Shown here: positions 8,263-15,855 of the stretch, piece after piece | Layout: each line of letters begins with the position of its first letter | Position numbering within the stretch: the stretch's first letter is position 1 | Source of the DNA: an uncultured Ruminococcus sp. | GTDB taxonomy: Bacteria; Bacillota; Clostridia; Oscillospirales; Acutalibacteraceae | Direction: 5' to 3' | Assembly: GCA_902796225.1 (NCBI GenBank) | Contig: CADBOO010000095.1 | Location: forward strand, 1-43,560 | DNA length: 43,560 bases | Notes under the pieces: model-generated | Seen by the model: only the letters and a program-made list of their open reading frames with translations | Database searches by the model: none | What the model was told of the DNA's origin: nothing | Translations under genes and position numbers: made by a program

Positions 8263-8440
8263 TAAATTCGCTTTCCTTAATCGCCAATATTGACCGCATG
8301 AAAAGCGAGTTTTTCGGCGCATATGACGGATATTATGACGCCGCAAAAAGCCCATCTGCGCGGATGTCGTCCGTATAATTCCGATGGCGAATAATGTCTG
8401 CGCGATCAATCTCTTTTGTCAAGAAATTAACGGATTGCTA
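8263..8440. other. Intergenic stretch between divergent promoters, no feature seen
   Basis: Between the minus-strand promoter of the CDP-polyol operon and the plus-strand promoter of the aromatic operon. No credible reading frame, structural RNA or strong symmetry was recognised; reading frames here lack ribosome sites and overlap the promoter. Confidence 0.5.
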
Positions 8441-8469
8441 TTGACTTTTACGCTTTAACGTGCTATAGT
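8441..8469 (+). promoter_or_regulatory. Promoter of the aromatic amino acid operon
   Basis: TTGACT at 8441-8446, 17-nt spacer, TATAGT at 8464-8469. Transcription from about 8476 would include the leader peptide gene and its attenuator before pheA. Confidence 0.8.
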
Positions 8470-8497
8470 AAATCTATCATGGAAAAGGAGCTTCGGC

Positions 8498-8605
8498 ATG
8501 TTTTTAGTATCGCACAATCAGACAACCCGATTTATCGATACCGACGCGCGCTTTTATGCGGGCTTTTATTGTTGTGCTCCTCAGAATCTGACTGTCCGTG
8601 TGTAA
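8498..8605 (+). CDS. Leader peptide of the aromatic operon (Phe/Tyr attenuator peptide)
   Basis: A 35-codon open frame with a good ribosome site: AAAAGGAG (8483-8490) 7 nt before ATG 8498. Residues 19-24 read FYAGFY, with two more Phe at positions 2 and 12, so 6 of 35 codons are Phe or Tyr (all TTT or TAT) and none is Trp. The peptide lies between a strong promoter and a Rho-independent terminator, immediately before genes that make Phe and Tyr. This is the layout of classical ribosome-mediated attenuation leaders such as E. coli pheL. Scarcity of charged tRNA-Phe or tRNA-Tyr would stall a ribosome at about 8552-8569. The peptide itself probably has no function. Peptide expression is inferred, not observed. 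Confidence 0.75.
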   Translation: MFLVSHNQTTRFIDTDARFYAGFYCCAPQNLTVRV

Positions 8606-8649
8606 CAGGCGCTGTAAGTGGATGATTTGCGGTTCTGTTTTTCGGACAG
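8592..8649 (+). promoter_or_regulatory. Antiterminator pairing of the Phe/Tyr attenuator
   Basis: ctgtccg at 8592-8598, inside the end of the leader-peptide frame, is exactly complementary to cggacag at 8643-8649, which covers the loop and 3' arm of the terminator. A ribosome stalled at the FYAGFY codons leaves 8592-8598 free to pair and prevents terminator formation. A ribosome reaching the stop codon at 8603-8605 covers it, so the terminator can form. Confidence 0.65.
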
Positions 8650-8663
8650 AACCGCTTTTGTTT
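8629..8663 (+). terminator. Attenuator terminator in the aromatic operon leader
   Basis: Perfect 10-bp stem gcggttctgt (8629-8638) / acagaaccgc (8646-8655) with a 7-nt loop and the tail TTTTGTTTG. It precedes pheA and has no gene ending before it except the leader peptide, so its role must be regulatory. Confidence 0.85.
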
Positions 8664-8722
8664 GTTAATTTTGTAAAGTGAAAAAGGGCTGCCGTGATGG
8701 TCAGCCGTAAAGGGGAATGGTT

Positions 8723-9835
8723 ATGGATGAACTGACAAAAGCGAGAGAAACGATCAATAAAACCGATGAAGAAATGGCGCGTCTGTTTGAAGATCGGATG
8801 CAGGCGGCAAAGATCATCGCGTCCTACAAAAAGGAGCACGGTCTGCCGATCTATGACGCGGCGCGCGAGCAGGCGGTCGTCGAGCGCAGCAAAGCGTTTA
8901 TCAAGGATCCGGAGATCGGCGCTTACTATACCCGGTTCCTCGGCGATATGATGGCGATCTCTAAGCAATACCAGGAGCGCCTTATCAGCGGCGAAAAGAT
9001 CGCTTACTGCGGTATCGAGGGCGCTTTTGCCAATATCGCCGCGACAAAGATCTTTCCGTACGGAAAGCGGATCTCGTATCGGGATTTCCGCAGCGCATAC
9101 GAAGCGGTGGAAAACGGCGAATGCGACTGCTGCGTCCTGCCGGTCGAGAACAGCTATGCCGGCGAGGTCGGCCAGGTGATGGACCTGATGTTCTACGGAT
9201 CGCTCTACGTCAACGGCATCTACACCCTGCGCATCGCCCAGCATCTGCTCGGCGTACCGGGCGCTTCTCTCAAAACGATCAAAACGGTCGTCAGCCATCC
9301 GCAGGCGCTGGCACAGTGCGCGGAGTATATCCGCAAAAGAGGGCTCAAGACCGTCGAATACACCAATACTGCCGCCGCTGCAAAAGCGGTGAAAGAGGCA
9401 GGCGATCCCACCGTTGCGGCGATCGCTTCGGTCGAGACCGCGCGTATCTACGGGTTGGAGCTCCTCGACCACGACATCAACGAAAGCGCGATGAATTCCA
9501 CCCGCTTTGCGGTATTCTCCCGTGCGGAGAACCGCAAGCTCAGCACGCCGGACGGCAACTTTATCCTGATGTTCACGGTCAAAAATGAAGTCGGCGCACT
9601 GGCGCAGGCGCTGAATGTTCTGGGCAGTTACGGATTCAATATGCGCGCGCTGAAATCCCGTCCGATGAAGGATCTCGCGTGGCAGTACTATTTTTACATC
9701 GAAGCAGAAGGCGACGAGACCGGCCGCAACGGCGCGGATATGCTCAAGCATATCTCCCTGCATTGCGACAGGCTGAAGGTCGTCGGTCATTATAGCGAAG
9801 AAGTATTATTGGAAGATGGTGAAATGTATGTCTGA
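8723..9835 (+). CDS. pheA: Bifunctional chorismate mutase / prephenate dehydratase (P-protein)
   Basis: A 370-residue cytoplasmic enzyme that converts chorismate to prephenate and then to phenylpyruvate, the Phe branch. Residues 1-90 are an AroQ-type helical chorismate mutase (ARETINKTDEEMARLFEDRM, KIIASYKKEHGLPIYDAARE). Residues ~95-270 are the prephenate dehydratase, with YCGIEGAFANIAATKIF, VLPVENSYAGEVGQVMDLM and the diagnostic NSTRFAVFSR. The C-terminal ACT domain (GALAQALNVLGSYGFNMRAL, KSRPMK) is the usual Phe-binding feedback site. ATG 8723 is used rather than ATG 8717 because AAAGGGG (8709-8715) is 7 nt from the former. It is first structural gene after the attenuator and overlaps aroB by 8 nt. 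Confidence 0.95.
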   Translation: MDELTKARETINKTDEEMARLFEDRMQAAKIIASYKKEHGLPIYDAAREQAVVERSKAFIKDPEIGAYYTRFLGDMMAISKQYQERLISGEKIAYCGIEGAFANIAATKIFPYGKRISYRDFRSAYEAVENGECDCCVLPVENSYAGEVGQVMDLMFYGSLYVNGIYTLRIAQHLLGVPGASLKTIKTVVSHPQALAQCAEYIRKRGLKTVEYTNTAAAAKAVKEAGDPTVAAIASVETARIYGLELLDHDINESAMNSTRFAVFSRAENRKLSTPDGNFILMFTVKNEVGALAQALNVLGSYGFNMRALKSRPMKDLAWQYYFYIEAEGDETGRNGADMLKHISLHCDRLKVVGHYSEEVLLEDGEMYV

Positions 9836-10853
9836 CAGCAAAGTATTGAGAATGGAGCTGGGCGAGAACAGCTATGATATCGTTATCGAGCGCGGCGCGC
9901 TGAAACGCGTCGGCGAGCTGTTTGATCTCAACCGCAAGGTGATGATCGTCACCGACGACGGCGTACCCGAGGAGTATGCCGATACGGCCGCGGATTTTGC
10001 CGCGGAAAGCACCGTTTTTACGGTGCCGCAGGGCGAGACCAGCAAGGAACTGGGATGGATGCGCGCGATCCTGACAAAGATGCTCGAGCGCGAATTCACG
10101 CGCCGTGACTGCGTTGTTGCGGTCGGCGGCGGCGTGGTCGGCGATCTCGCGGGATTTGTCGCGTCAACCTATATGCGCGGCGTCGATTTTTACAGCATCC
10201 CGACGACCGTTTTGTCCCAGCTGGACTCCTCGATCGGCGGCAAAAACGGCGTCAACCTCAACGATATCAAAAACATGGTCGGTACCTTCTATCAGCCGAA
10301 GAAGGTCGTGATCGATCTCGATCTGCTGAACACCCTGACGACCCGCCAGATCTGCAACGGCCTTGCAGAAGCGGTCAAAGCGGGGCTTACCTCTGACAAA
10401 GAGCTGTTCGAGATATTTGAAACCGGCAACGTAGCCGCGCATATCGACGAGATCGTTCTGCGTGCGCTTTTGGTTAAAAAGAGCGTTGTCGAGCAGGATG
10501 AGAAAGAAACCGGTCTGAGAAGGATCCTTAACTTCGGACATACCATCGGTCATGCGATCGAAAGCTTTGAGCATCTCAACGGATTGTATCACGGCGAATG
10601 CGTTGCGCTGGGAATGATCCCCATGGTCAGCGACGAACTGCGTCCGCGCCTTTTGAAGGTGCTGGAAACCATCCATCTGCCTACCGAGATCGATCTGGAC
10701 GTCGACGCGGTCGCCGAAGTGCTGATCCACGATAAAAAGATCCAGGGCAATTCCGTTATCTGTACCGTTGTCAACGAGCCGGGACAATTTGAAATGAAAA
10801 CCATTCCGTTCGGCGATTTTGCCCCGCTGATCGAGATGGTCAAAAAGCAGTAA
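9828..10853 (+). CDS. aroB: 3-dehydroquinate synthase
   Basis: A 341-residue NAD- and zinc-dependent enzyme for the second shikimate step (DAHP to 3-dehydroquinate). Visible motifs are VAVGGGVVGDLAGFVASTY, IPTTVLSQLDSSIGGKNGVN, GLAEAVKAGL (metal-binding Glu), NFGHTIGHAIE and YHGECVALGM (metal-binding His). Length is normal for the family. The frame also contains ATG 9816, but ATG 9828 has GGTGA at the right distance and fits the family N-terminus better. It overlaps the end of pheA by 8 nt and ends 1 nt before aroC, indicating translational coupling. Confidence 0.96.
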   Translation: MSDSKVLRMELGENSYDIVIERGALKRVGELFDLNRKVMIVTDDGVPEEYADTAADFAAESTVFTVPQGETSKELGWMRAILTKMLEREFTRRDCVVAVGGGVVGDLAGFVASTYMRGVDFYSIPTTVLSQLDSSIGGKNGVNLNDIKNMVGTFYQPKKVVIDLDLLNTLTTRQICNGLAEAVKAGLTSDKELFEIFETGNVAAHIDEIVLRALLVKKSVVEQDEKETGLRRILNFGHTIGHAIESFEHLNGLYHGECVALGMIPMVSDELRPRLLKVLETIHLPTEIDLDVDAVAEVLIHDKKIQGNSVICTVVNEPGQFEMKTIPFGDFAPLIEMVKKQ

Positions 10854-10854
10854 G

Positions 10855-11946
10855 ATGAAGAATACTTTCGGAAGCAATCTTGCTCTGACGCTGTTCGGAG
10901 AAAGCCACGGCGAGATGATCGGCGCGGTACTGGACGGTATTGCGCCGGGAATCGTGATTGACGATGCGTATATCCGCGCGCAGCTGAGTCTGCGCAGACC
11001 TGCGGGGAAGATCTCCACCGCACGGCGCGAAGCGGATGAATACCGCATCGTCAGCGGCGTTTTTGAGGGCAAGACCACCGGCACGCCCCTGACGATCCTG
11101 ATCCCGAACACCTCTCAGCACAGCAAGGATTATTCCGCGACCCGCGCCTTGGCGCGTCCGGGACACGCGGATTATACCGCCTACGCGAAATACCACGGCT
11201 TTGAAGACTGGCGCGGCGGCGGACATTTTTCTGGCAGGGTCACCGCGGCATTGGTCGCGGCGGGCGCGATCGTGTTATCTGCGCTCAAGCAGAAGGGCAT
11301 TCTCATCGGCACGCATATCGCGTCCTGCGCAGGGATTACGGACAGGGAGTTTGACGATCTCAGCAAAGAGATCCCCGCGCTGAATGAAAAGGCATTCGCA
11401 GTCCTCGACGACAGCAGGGGCGCAGAAATGCGCGAGGCGATCGAAGCGGCTGCTGCGGACGGCGATTCGGTCGGCGGCGTGCTGCAGACGGCGATCCTCG
11501 GCGTCCCCGCAGGCGTCGGCGAGCCGTGGTTCGATACCGTCGAGGGCGTATTATCTCATGCGCTGTTCAGCATTCCCGCGATCAAAGGCGTTCAGTTCGG
11601 CGACGCGTTTGCGATGGTCAACGGCAGAGGAAGCGAATATAATGATAGCTATTATATTTCTGATGAAGAAATAAAAACCGTCACCAACCATAACGGCGGT
11701 ATCAACGGCGGCATCACCAACGGTATGCCGATCATCTTCTCCTGCGCGGTCAAGCCCACTCCGTCGATCTTCAAAGCGCAGAAGACCGTCGATTTCTTCG
11801 GCAGGAACGACGCCGTACTGGAGCTGAAGGGCAGACATGACCCCGCGATCATCCACCGCGCAAGGGTCGTCGTCGACAGCGTTGCGGCTTTGGCGATCGC
11901 CGATTTGCTCGTGACAAGATTCGGAACAGACTATTTTATGAATTAG
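10855..11946 (+). CDS. aroC: Chorismate synthase
   Basis: A 363-residue FMN-dependent lyase for the last shikimate step (EPSP to chorismate). Motifs: NLALTLFGESHGEMIGAVLD with the conserved His of GESHG, LSLRRPAGKISTARRE, ALARPGHADYTAYAKY with the second catalytic His, RGGGHFSGRVTAALVAAGAI, GDSVGGVLQTAILGVPAGVG and ELKGRHDPAIIHRARVV near the C-terminus. It starts 1 nt after the aroB stop. A 52-nt gap follows before aroE-aroK; it contains only a weak ggtcag/ctgacc symmetry. Confidence 0.96.
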   Translation: MKNTFGSNLALTLFGESHGEMIGAVLDGIAPGIVIDDAYIRAQLSLRRPAGKISTARREADEYRIVSGVFEGKTTGTPLTILIPNTSQHSKDYSATRALARPGHADYTAYAKYHGFEDWRGGGHFSGRVTAALVAAGAIVLSALKQKGILIGTHIASCAGITDREFDDLSKEIPALNEKAFAVLDDSRGAEMREAIEAAAADGDSVGGVLQTAILGVPAGVGEPWFDTVEGVLSHALFSIPAIKGVQFGDAFAMVNGRGSEYNDSYYISDEEIKTVTNHNGGINGGITNGMPIIFSCAVKPTPSIFKAQKTVDFFGRNDAVLELKGRHDPAIIHRARVVVDSVAALAIADLLVTRFGTDYFMN

Positions 11947-11998
11947 ACATGGTCAGGTAATGTTTCAGACGGAACACTGACCACTCATCACTGACATT

Positions 11999-13231
11999 AT
12001 GGACTACGGATTGATAGGCGAGAGGCTGCCCCATAGCTTCTCCAAAGAAATACATGAAAAGATAGCCGATTATCAATATTCTTTATTAGAATTAAAACCC
12101 GATGAGGTCGAGCGTTTTATTCTTTCAAAGAATTTTAAAGCGATCAACGTTACGATCCCCTACAAGCAGACGGTCATCCCGTACCTTGACGAGATCGCGC
12201 CCGAAGCGCAGGCAATCGGCGCTGTGAACACCGTCGTCAACCGCGGCGGCGTTCTCTATGGGTACAACACCGATTTCGGCGGGATGCGCGCGCTGATCGA
12301 ACGCACCGAGGTCGACCTGAAATATAAAAAAGCGCTGATCCTCGGCACCGGCGGCACTTCGCGCACGGCAAAAGCGGTCTGCGAGCGTCTGGGCGCAAAG
12401 GAGATCCTGCGCGTCAGCCGCAGCGGTCGGGAGGACTCGATCACCTACGAGCAGGCGTATGCCGATCATGCCGACGCGGACGTCATCATCAACACTACCC
12501 CCTGCGGGATGTTTCCGGACATATTTGATCATCCGATCGATCCCGGCAGGTTCCCGAACCTGTCCGGTGTGATCGACGCGGTATACAATCCGCTGAATAC
12601 CGAACTCGTGCTGCAAGCCCGCGATCGCGGACTGAACGCGTCGGGCGGGCTGTATATGCTGGTCGCACAGGCGGTACTGGCGGCTGAGTACTTTATGGAT
12701 AAAGAGCTGGACGCCGTCAAGCTGACCAACGAGATTTATGACGAGATATATTTCTCTAAAAGAAATATAGTCCTGTCCGGTATGCCCGGTTGCGGCAAAT
12801 CCACTGTCGGCAGGATCGTCGCCCGACAGCTCGGCAGGGATTTCATCGACACCGACGCGCTGATCGTAGAACGGGCGGGAGAGATCAAACGGATCTTTGC
12901 CGAACACGGTGAAGCGTATTTCCGCGACCTTGAGACCGAGGTGATCAAGGAGCTCGCGCCCGAGGGCGGCAAGGTCATCTCTCTCGGCGGCGGCGCGATC
13001 CTGCGTGACGGGAATGTCGACGCTCTGCGACGCAACGGCGAGATCTTTTTCATCGATCGTGCGCCTGAATCCCTGATCCCCACCGACGACCGACCCCTTG
13101 CCGATGAAAAGGCAAAGATCACGGCGCTGTATGAGCAGCGGATCGACCGGTATATGGCGACCGCCGACTATATCATCGACGGCGACTGCGACCCCGAAGA
13201 CGTCGCCGACAGCATCATCAACGGAGAATAA
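11999..13231 (+). CDS. aroE-aroK: Shikimate dehydrogenase-shikimate kinase fusion (AroE-AroK)
   Basis: A 410-residue fusion of two consecutive shikimate-pathway enzymes. Residues 1-~250 are AroE: GLIGERLPHSFSKEIH at the N-terminus, INVTIPYKQ with the catalytic Lys, GAVNTVVN, GYNTDFGGMRALI with the catalytic Asp, ILGTGGTSRTAKAV as the NADP loop and GGLYMLVAQA. After a short linker, residues ~257-410 are AroK: Walker A SGMPGCGKSTVGR, FIDTDALIVE, YFRDLETEVIKEL, ISLGGGAIL and the LID segment DDRPLADEK. There is no internal stop or frameshift and all key residues are present, so both activities are expected. No strong ribosome site precedes ATG 11999, so translation may rely on coupling or a weak site. 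Confidence 0.94.
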   Translation: MDYGLIGERLPHSFSKEIHEKIADYQYSLLELKPDEVERFILSKNFKAINVTIPYKQTVIPYLDEIAPEAQAIGAVNTVVNRGGVLYGYNTDFGGMRALIERTEVDLKYKKALILGTGGTSRTAKAVCERLGAKEILRVSRSGREDSITYEQAYADHADADVIINTTPCGMFPDIFDHPIDPGRFPNLSGVIDAVYNPLNTELVLQARDRGLNASGGLYMLVAQAVLAAEYFMDKELDAVKLTNEIYDEIYFSKRNIVLSGMPGCGKSTVGRIVARQLGRDFIDTDALIVERAGEIKRIFAEHGEAYFRDLETEVIKELAPEGGKVISLGGGAILRDGNVDALRRNGEIFFIDRAPESLIPTDDRPLADEKAKITALYEQRIDRYMATADYIIDGDCDPEDVADSIINGE

Positions 13232-13239
13232 CAGACACA

Positions 13240-13341
13240 GTCATTGCGGGGCTTTTCTGAAAGCCGCGGCAATCCCCCTGTCGATCCGACCGGTTCAAAA
13301 GGAAGGGGATTGGCGTCGGGACAGATCTACCCCGGAATGAC
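13240..13341. repeat. MITE-like palindromic intergenic element inside the aro operon
   Basis: A ~100-bp element fills the aroE-aroK to aroQ gap. Its ends form imperfect 12-bp terminal inverted repeats: gtcattgcgggg (13240-13251) and ccccggaatgac (13330-13341), 11 of 12 matching. Internal inverted pairs include ggctttt/aaagcc near 13250-13265 and caatcccc/ggggattg. The GTCATTGC...GCAATCCCC style resembles widespread bacterial intergenic palindromic repeats. It would be transcribed within the operon and fold strongly. Confidence 0.65.
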
Positions 13342-13360
13342 ATTGTTTTTGGAGCAACAT

Positions 13361-13789
13361 ATGAGAATCTTAGTTATCAACGGCCCGAATCTGAATATGC
13401 TCGGTATCCGCGAACCGGAGCTCTACGGCCGTGTCACGTATCGGGATCTGTGCGATATGATCCTTGAATACGCACTGAAAAAGAATATCGAAATCGAATT
13501 GTACCAGAGCAACCACGAAGGCGATCTGGTCGACAAAATACAGGAAGCGTACGGCGAGATCGACGGCATCGTCATCAATCCCGGCGCCTATACCCATACC
13601 AGCGTCGCCATCCTCGACGCGCTGAAAGCGGTGCAGATCCCCGCTGTCGAGGTCCATATCTCCGATGTGGACGCGCGTGAGGAATTCCGCCGGATCAGCT
13701 ACATCCGCGCCTATTGCAGGGCGACGATCAGCGGCCGCGGGGTACAAGGGTATCTCGACGCGATCGACCTGCTGAAAAACGGTGACTGA
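13361..13789 (+). CDS. aroQ: Type II 3-dehydroquinate dehydratase
   Basis: A 142-residue enzyme of the dodecameric type II dehydroquinase family (3-dehydroquinate to 3-dehydroshikimate). Motifs: LVINGPNLNMLGIREPELYG with the active-site loop and Tyr, YQSNHEGDLVDKIQEAYG, VINPGAYTHTSVAILDAL and VEVHISDVDAREEFRRISY with the catalytic His. The frame is open further upstream through the MITE-like element, but ATG 13361 with GGAG 6 nt before it gives exactly the family length. The stop codon lies 1 nt before the aroA start. Confidence 0.95.
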   Translation: MRILVINGPNLNMLGIREPELYGRVTYRDLCDMILEYALKKNIEIELYQSNHEGDLVDKIQEAYGEIDGIVINPGAYTHTSVAILDALKAVQIPAVEVHISDVDAREEFRRISYIRAYCRATISGRGVQGYLDAIDLLKNGD

Positions 13790-13790
13790 C

Positions 13791-15008
13791 GTGAACGCGA
13801 CCATCTATCCGTCGAAAGCGCACGGCGTCGTTACTGCTCCGCCGAGCAAAAGCATGGCGCATCGCCTGCTGATCTGCGCGGGACTGAGCAGGGGAGAGAG
13901 CGTCGTTCGCAATCTTGCGTATTCCAATGACGTCGAGGCGACGATCGCCTGTCTGCGTGCCTTAGGCGCACGGATCGATCTTGACGGCGATACGGCGACT
14001 GTAAACGGCGTCGATATCCGCGACGCGATCGGCAAGACAGCCGTCCTGCCCTGTAACGAATGCGGCAGTACCCTGCGATTCTTTATCCCGATCTGCCTGC
14101 TCTGCGGCGAAGAACGCGTCCTGACCGGCTCCGGGTATCTGCTGAATCGCCCGCTTAGCGTATATGAAGAAATCGCGGCAGAGCAAAAACTGCGGTTCGA
14201 AAAAACAACCGGCCGACTGACCGTGTGCGGCAGACTGCACAGCGGCGTATATGAGGTCGCGGGCAATATCAGCTCCCAGTTTATATCGGGGCTGCTGTTC
14301 GCACTGCCGCTGCTCGACGGCGACAGCGAGATCCGTCTGATCCCGCCCGTCGAAAGCAGACCGTATATCAATATGACCGTCAGCGCCCTGCGTGATTTCG
14401 GGCTCGAGATCACCGAAAGCGGCGATTCCTATTTTGTCAAAGGCGGTCAAAGCTACAGTCCTGCGGATATCACCGTCGAGGGCGACTGCTCCAACGCCGC
14501 ATTTTTTGAGGCGCTGAATGCAGCCGGCTCATCGGTCGCCGTCGAAGGGCTTCGCGCGGATTCTCTGCAGGGCGACAGGATCTATAAAATTCTTTTCGAG
14601 AATATTAAATCCAAAAAAACACCGATTGATATCGCCGATTGTCCCGATCTGGGACCGGTATTGTTCGCGGTAGCGGCATTGTACGGCGGCGCTGCATTCA
14701 CCGGCACGCGACGGCTGCGGATCAAGGAAAGCGACCGTGCCGCGGCGATGCAAACAGAGCTGAAAAAGCTCGGCATAGACATGACGATCGGGGAGAACGA
14801 CGCCGTTGTGCATCAGGGCAGGCTCCATGCCCCGTCAGAACCGCTCGACGGTCACAACGACCACCGTATCGTGATGGCGCTGTCCGTGCTTTTGACCGTC
14901 ACCGGTGGGGTGATCCTCGGCGCGGAAGCGGTCAATAAAAGCTTCCCCGATTTCTTCGATAAACTGAAAGACGCAGGAGTAAATTGTACCTATGGAATGG
15001 ATAAGTAA
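13791..15008 (+). CDS. aroA: 3-phosphoshikimate 1-carboxyvinyltransferase (EPSP synthase)
   Basis: A 405-residue enzyme joining shikimate-3-phosphate and phosphoenolpyruvate. Visible landmarks: TAPPSKSMAHRLLICAGLS, NECGSTLRFFIP, GSGYLLNRPLSVYEEI, NISSQFISGLLFALPLL, VEGDCSNAAFFEALN, ADCPDLGPVLFAVAAL, RLRIKESDRAAAMQTEL and DGHNDHRIVMALSV. The loop that reads GNAGTAMRP in E. coli is ECGSTLRF here: Gly96 and Arg100 are kept, while positions 97, 98 and 101 differ. The start is taken as GTG 13791, since GGTGA is 5 nt upstream; GTG 13782 is in frame but has no ribosome site. The last 17 nt overlap tyrA. Confidence 0.95.
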   Translation: MNATIYPSKAHGVVTAPPSKSMAHRLLICAGLSRGESVVRNLAYSNDVEATIACLRALGARIDLDGDTATVNGVDIRDAIGKTAVLPCNECGSTLRFFIPICLLCGEERVLTGSGYLLNRPLSVYEEIAAEQKLRFEKTTGRLTVCGRLHSGVYEVAGNISSQFISGLLFALPLLDGDSEIRLIPPVESRPYINMTVSALRDFGLEITESGDSYFVKGGQSYSPADITVEGDCSNAAFFEALNAAGSSVAVEGLRADSLQGDRIYKILFENIKSKKTPIDIADCPDLGPVLFAVAALYGGAAFTGTRRLRIKESDRAAAMQTELKKLGIDMTIGENDAVVHQGRLHAPSEPLDGHNDHRIVMALSVLLTVTGGVILGAEAVNKSFPDFFDKLKDAGVNCTYGMDK

Positions 15009-15855
15009 TTCAAGAATATTGATCGTCGGCTTGGGACTGATCGGCGGCAGCTATGCCCGCGCCTTAAAGCGTCTGGGCTACCATGTCACCGCGATCGACA
15101 CACGCAAAGAAGCGATCGACTACGCCCTCGAAAACCATATCATCAACGACGGCTCGACCGAGGTCGACGAAGCGGTCGTATCCTCTGCGGACGCGATCAT
15201 CTTCGGCTTGTATCCGAAGGTATTCGTGAACTGGATCGAGCAGTACCAGCAGTATTTCAAGCCCGGCGCGATGCTGACAGACGTCACCGGCGTCAAGAGC
15301 TGTGTGGTCTATGATATCCAGAATATGCTGAGGGACGACGTCGAATTCATCGGATCCCATCCGATGGCTGGGCGCGAGGTCTACGGCGTCGAGAATTCCG
15401 ACGACGGCATCTTCCGCGGCGCGAACTTCATCATCACGCCGACCGAAAAAAACACGGCAAAAGCGATCAGATGGATCGGCTCGCTGGGCAGGATCCTCGG
15501 CTTTTCACGCATCTCCGTCCTCTCGCCAGAAGAGCACGACGAGATGATCGGCTACCTCTCTCAGCTGACCCACTGTATCGCGGTCGCGCTGATGACCTGC
15601 TCCGACAACGAGCATCTGGTCGATTACACCGGCGACAGCTTCCGCGACCTGACCCGCATCGCGAACATCAACGACCTGATGTGGAGCGAACTGTTCATGC
15701 TCAACCGCGACTCGCTGCTCAAATACATGGATATTTTTCTCGACGAATTCGCCTCGCTGCGCGATATGATCCGCGACGGCAAAGTCGACGAGCTGCGCGA
15801 AAAAATGCGCCTGAGCACGAAGCGGCGCGCATACTTTAATAAAGTGAAGAACTAA
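14992..15855 (+). CDS. tyrA: Prephenate dehydrogenase
   Basis: A 287-residue NAD-dependent enzyme converting prephenate to 4-hydroxyphenylpyruvate, the Tyr branch. The Rossmann loop is ILIVGLGLIGGSYARAL; the active-site region is FIGSHPMAGREVYGVEN with the conserved HPMAG; YLSQLTHCIAVALM and the Arg-rich DSFRDLTRIANIN are also typical. There is no ACT domain, so feedback by Tyr would have to act elsewhere, for instance at the leader. It overlaps aroA by 17 nt. The final codons (GTG AAG AAC TAA) belong to a dispersed repeat that starts at 15844, so the repeat supplies the natural stop codon. Confidence 0.95.
   Translation: MEWISNSRILIVGLGLIGGSYARALKRLGYHVTAIDTRKEAIDYALENHIINDGSTEVDEAVVSSADAIIFGLYPKVFVNWIEQYQQYFKPGAMLTDVTGVKSCVVYDIQNMLRDDVEFIGSHPMAGREVYGVENSDDGIFRGANFIITPTEKNTAKAIRWIGSLGRILGFSRISVLSPEEHDEMIGYLSQLTHCIAVALMTCSDNEHLVDYTGDSFRDLTRIANINDLMWSELFMLNRDSLLKYMDIFLDEFASLRDMIRDGKVDELREKMRLSTKRRAYFNKVKN

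Noticed and set aside
8194-8409. 71-codon frame on the minus strand upstream of the CDP-polyol operon
   Set aside because: It covers the near-consensus promoter at 8234-8262, has no ribosome site and resembles no protein.
11947-11998. ggtcag/ctgacc symmetry between aroC and aroE-aroK
   Set aside because: Six base pairs with a long loop and no T-run; too weak for a terminator or operator.
13244-13360. N-terminal extension of AroQ into the palindromic element
   Set aside because: Type II dehydroquinases are about 140-150 residues; ATG 13361 with its GGAG gives that length, and the extension encodes repeat DNA.
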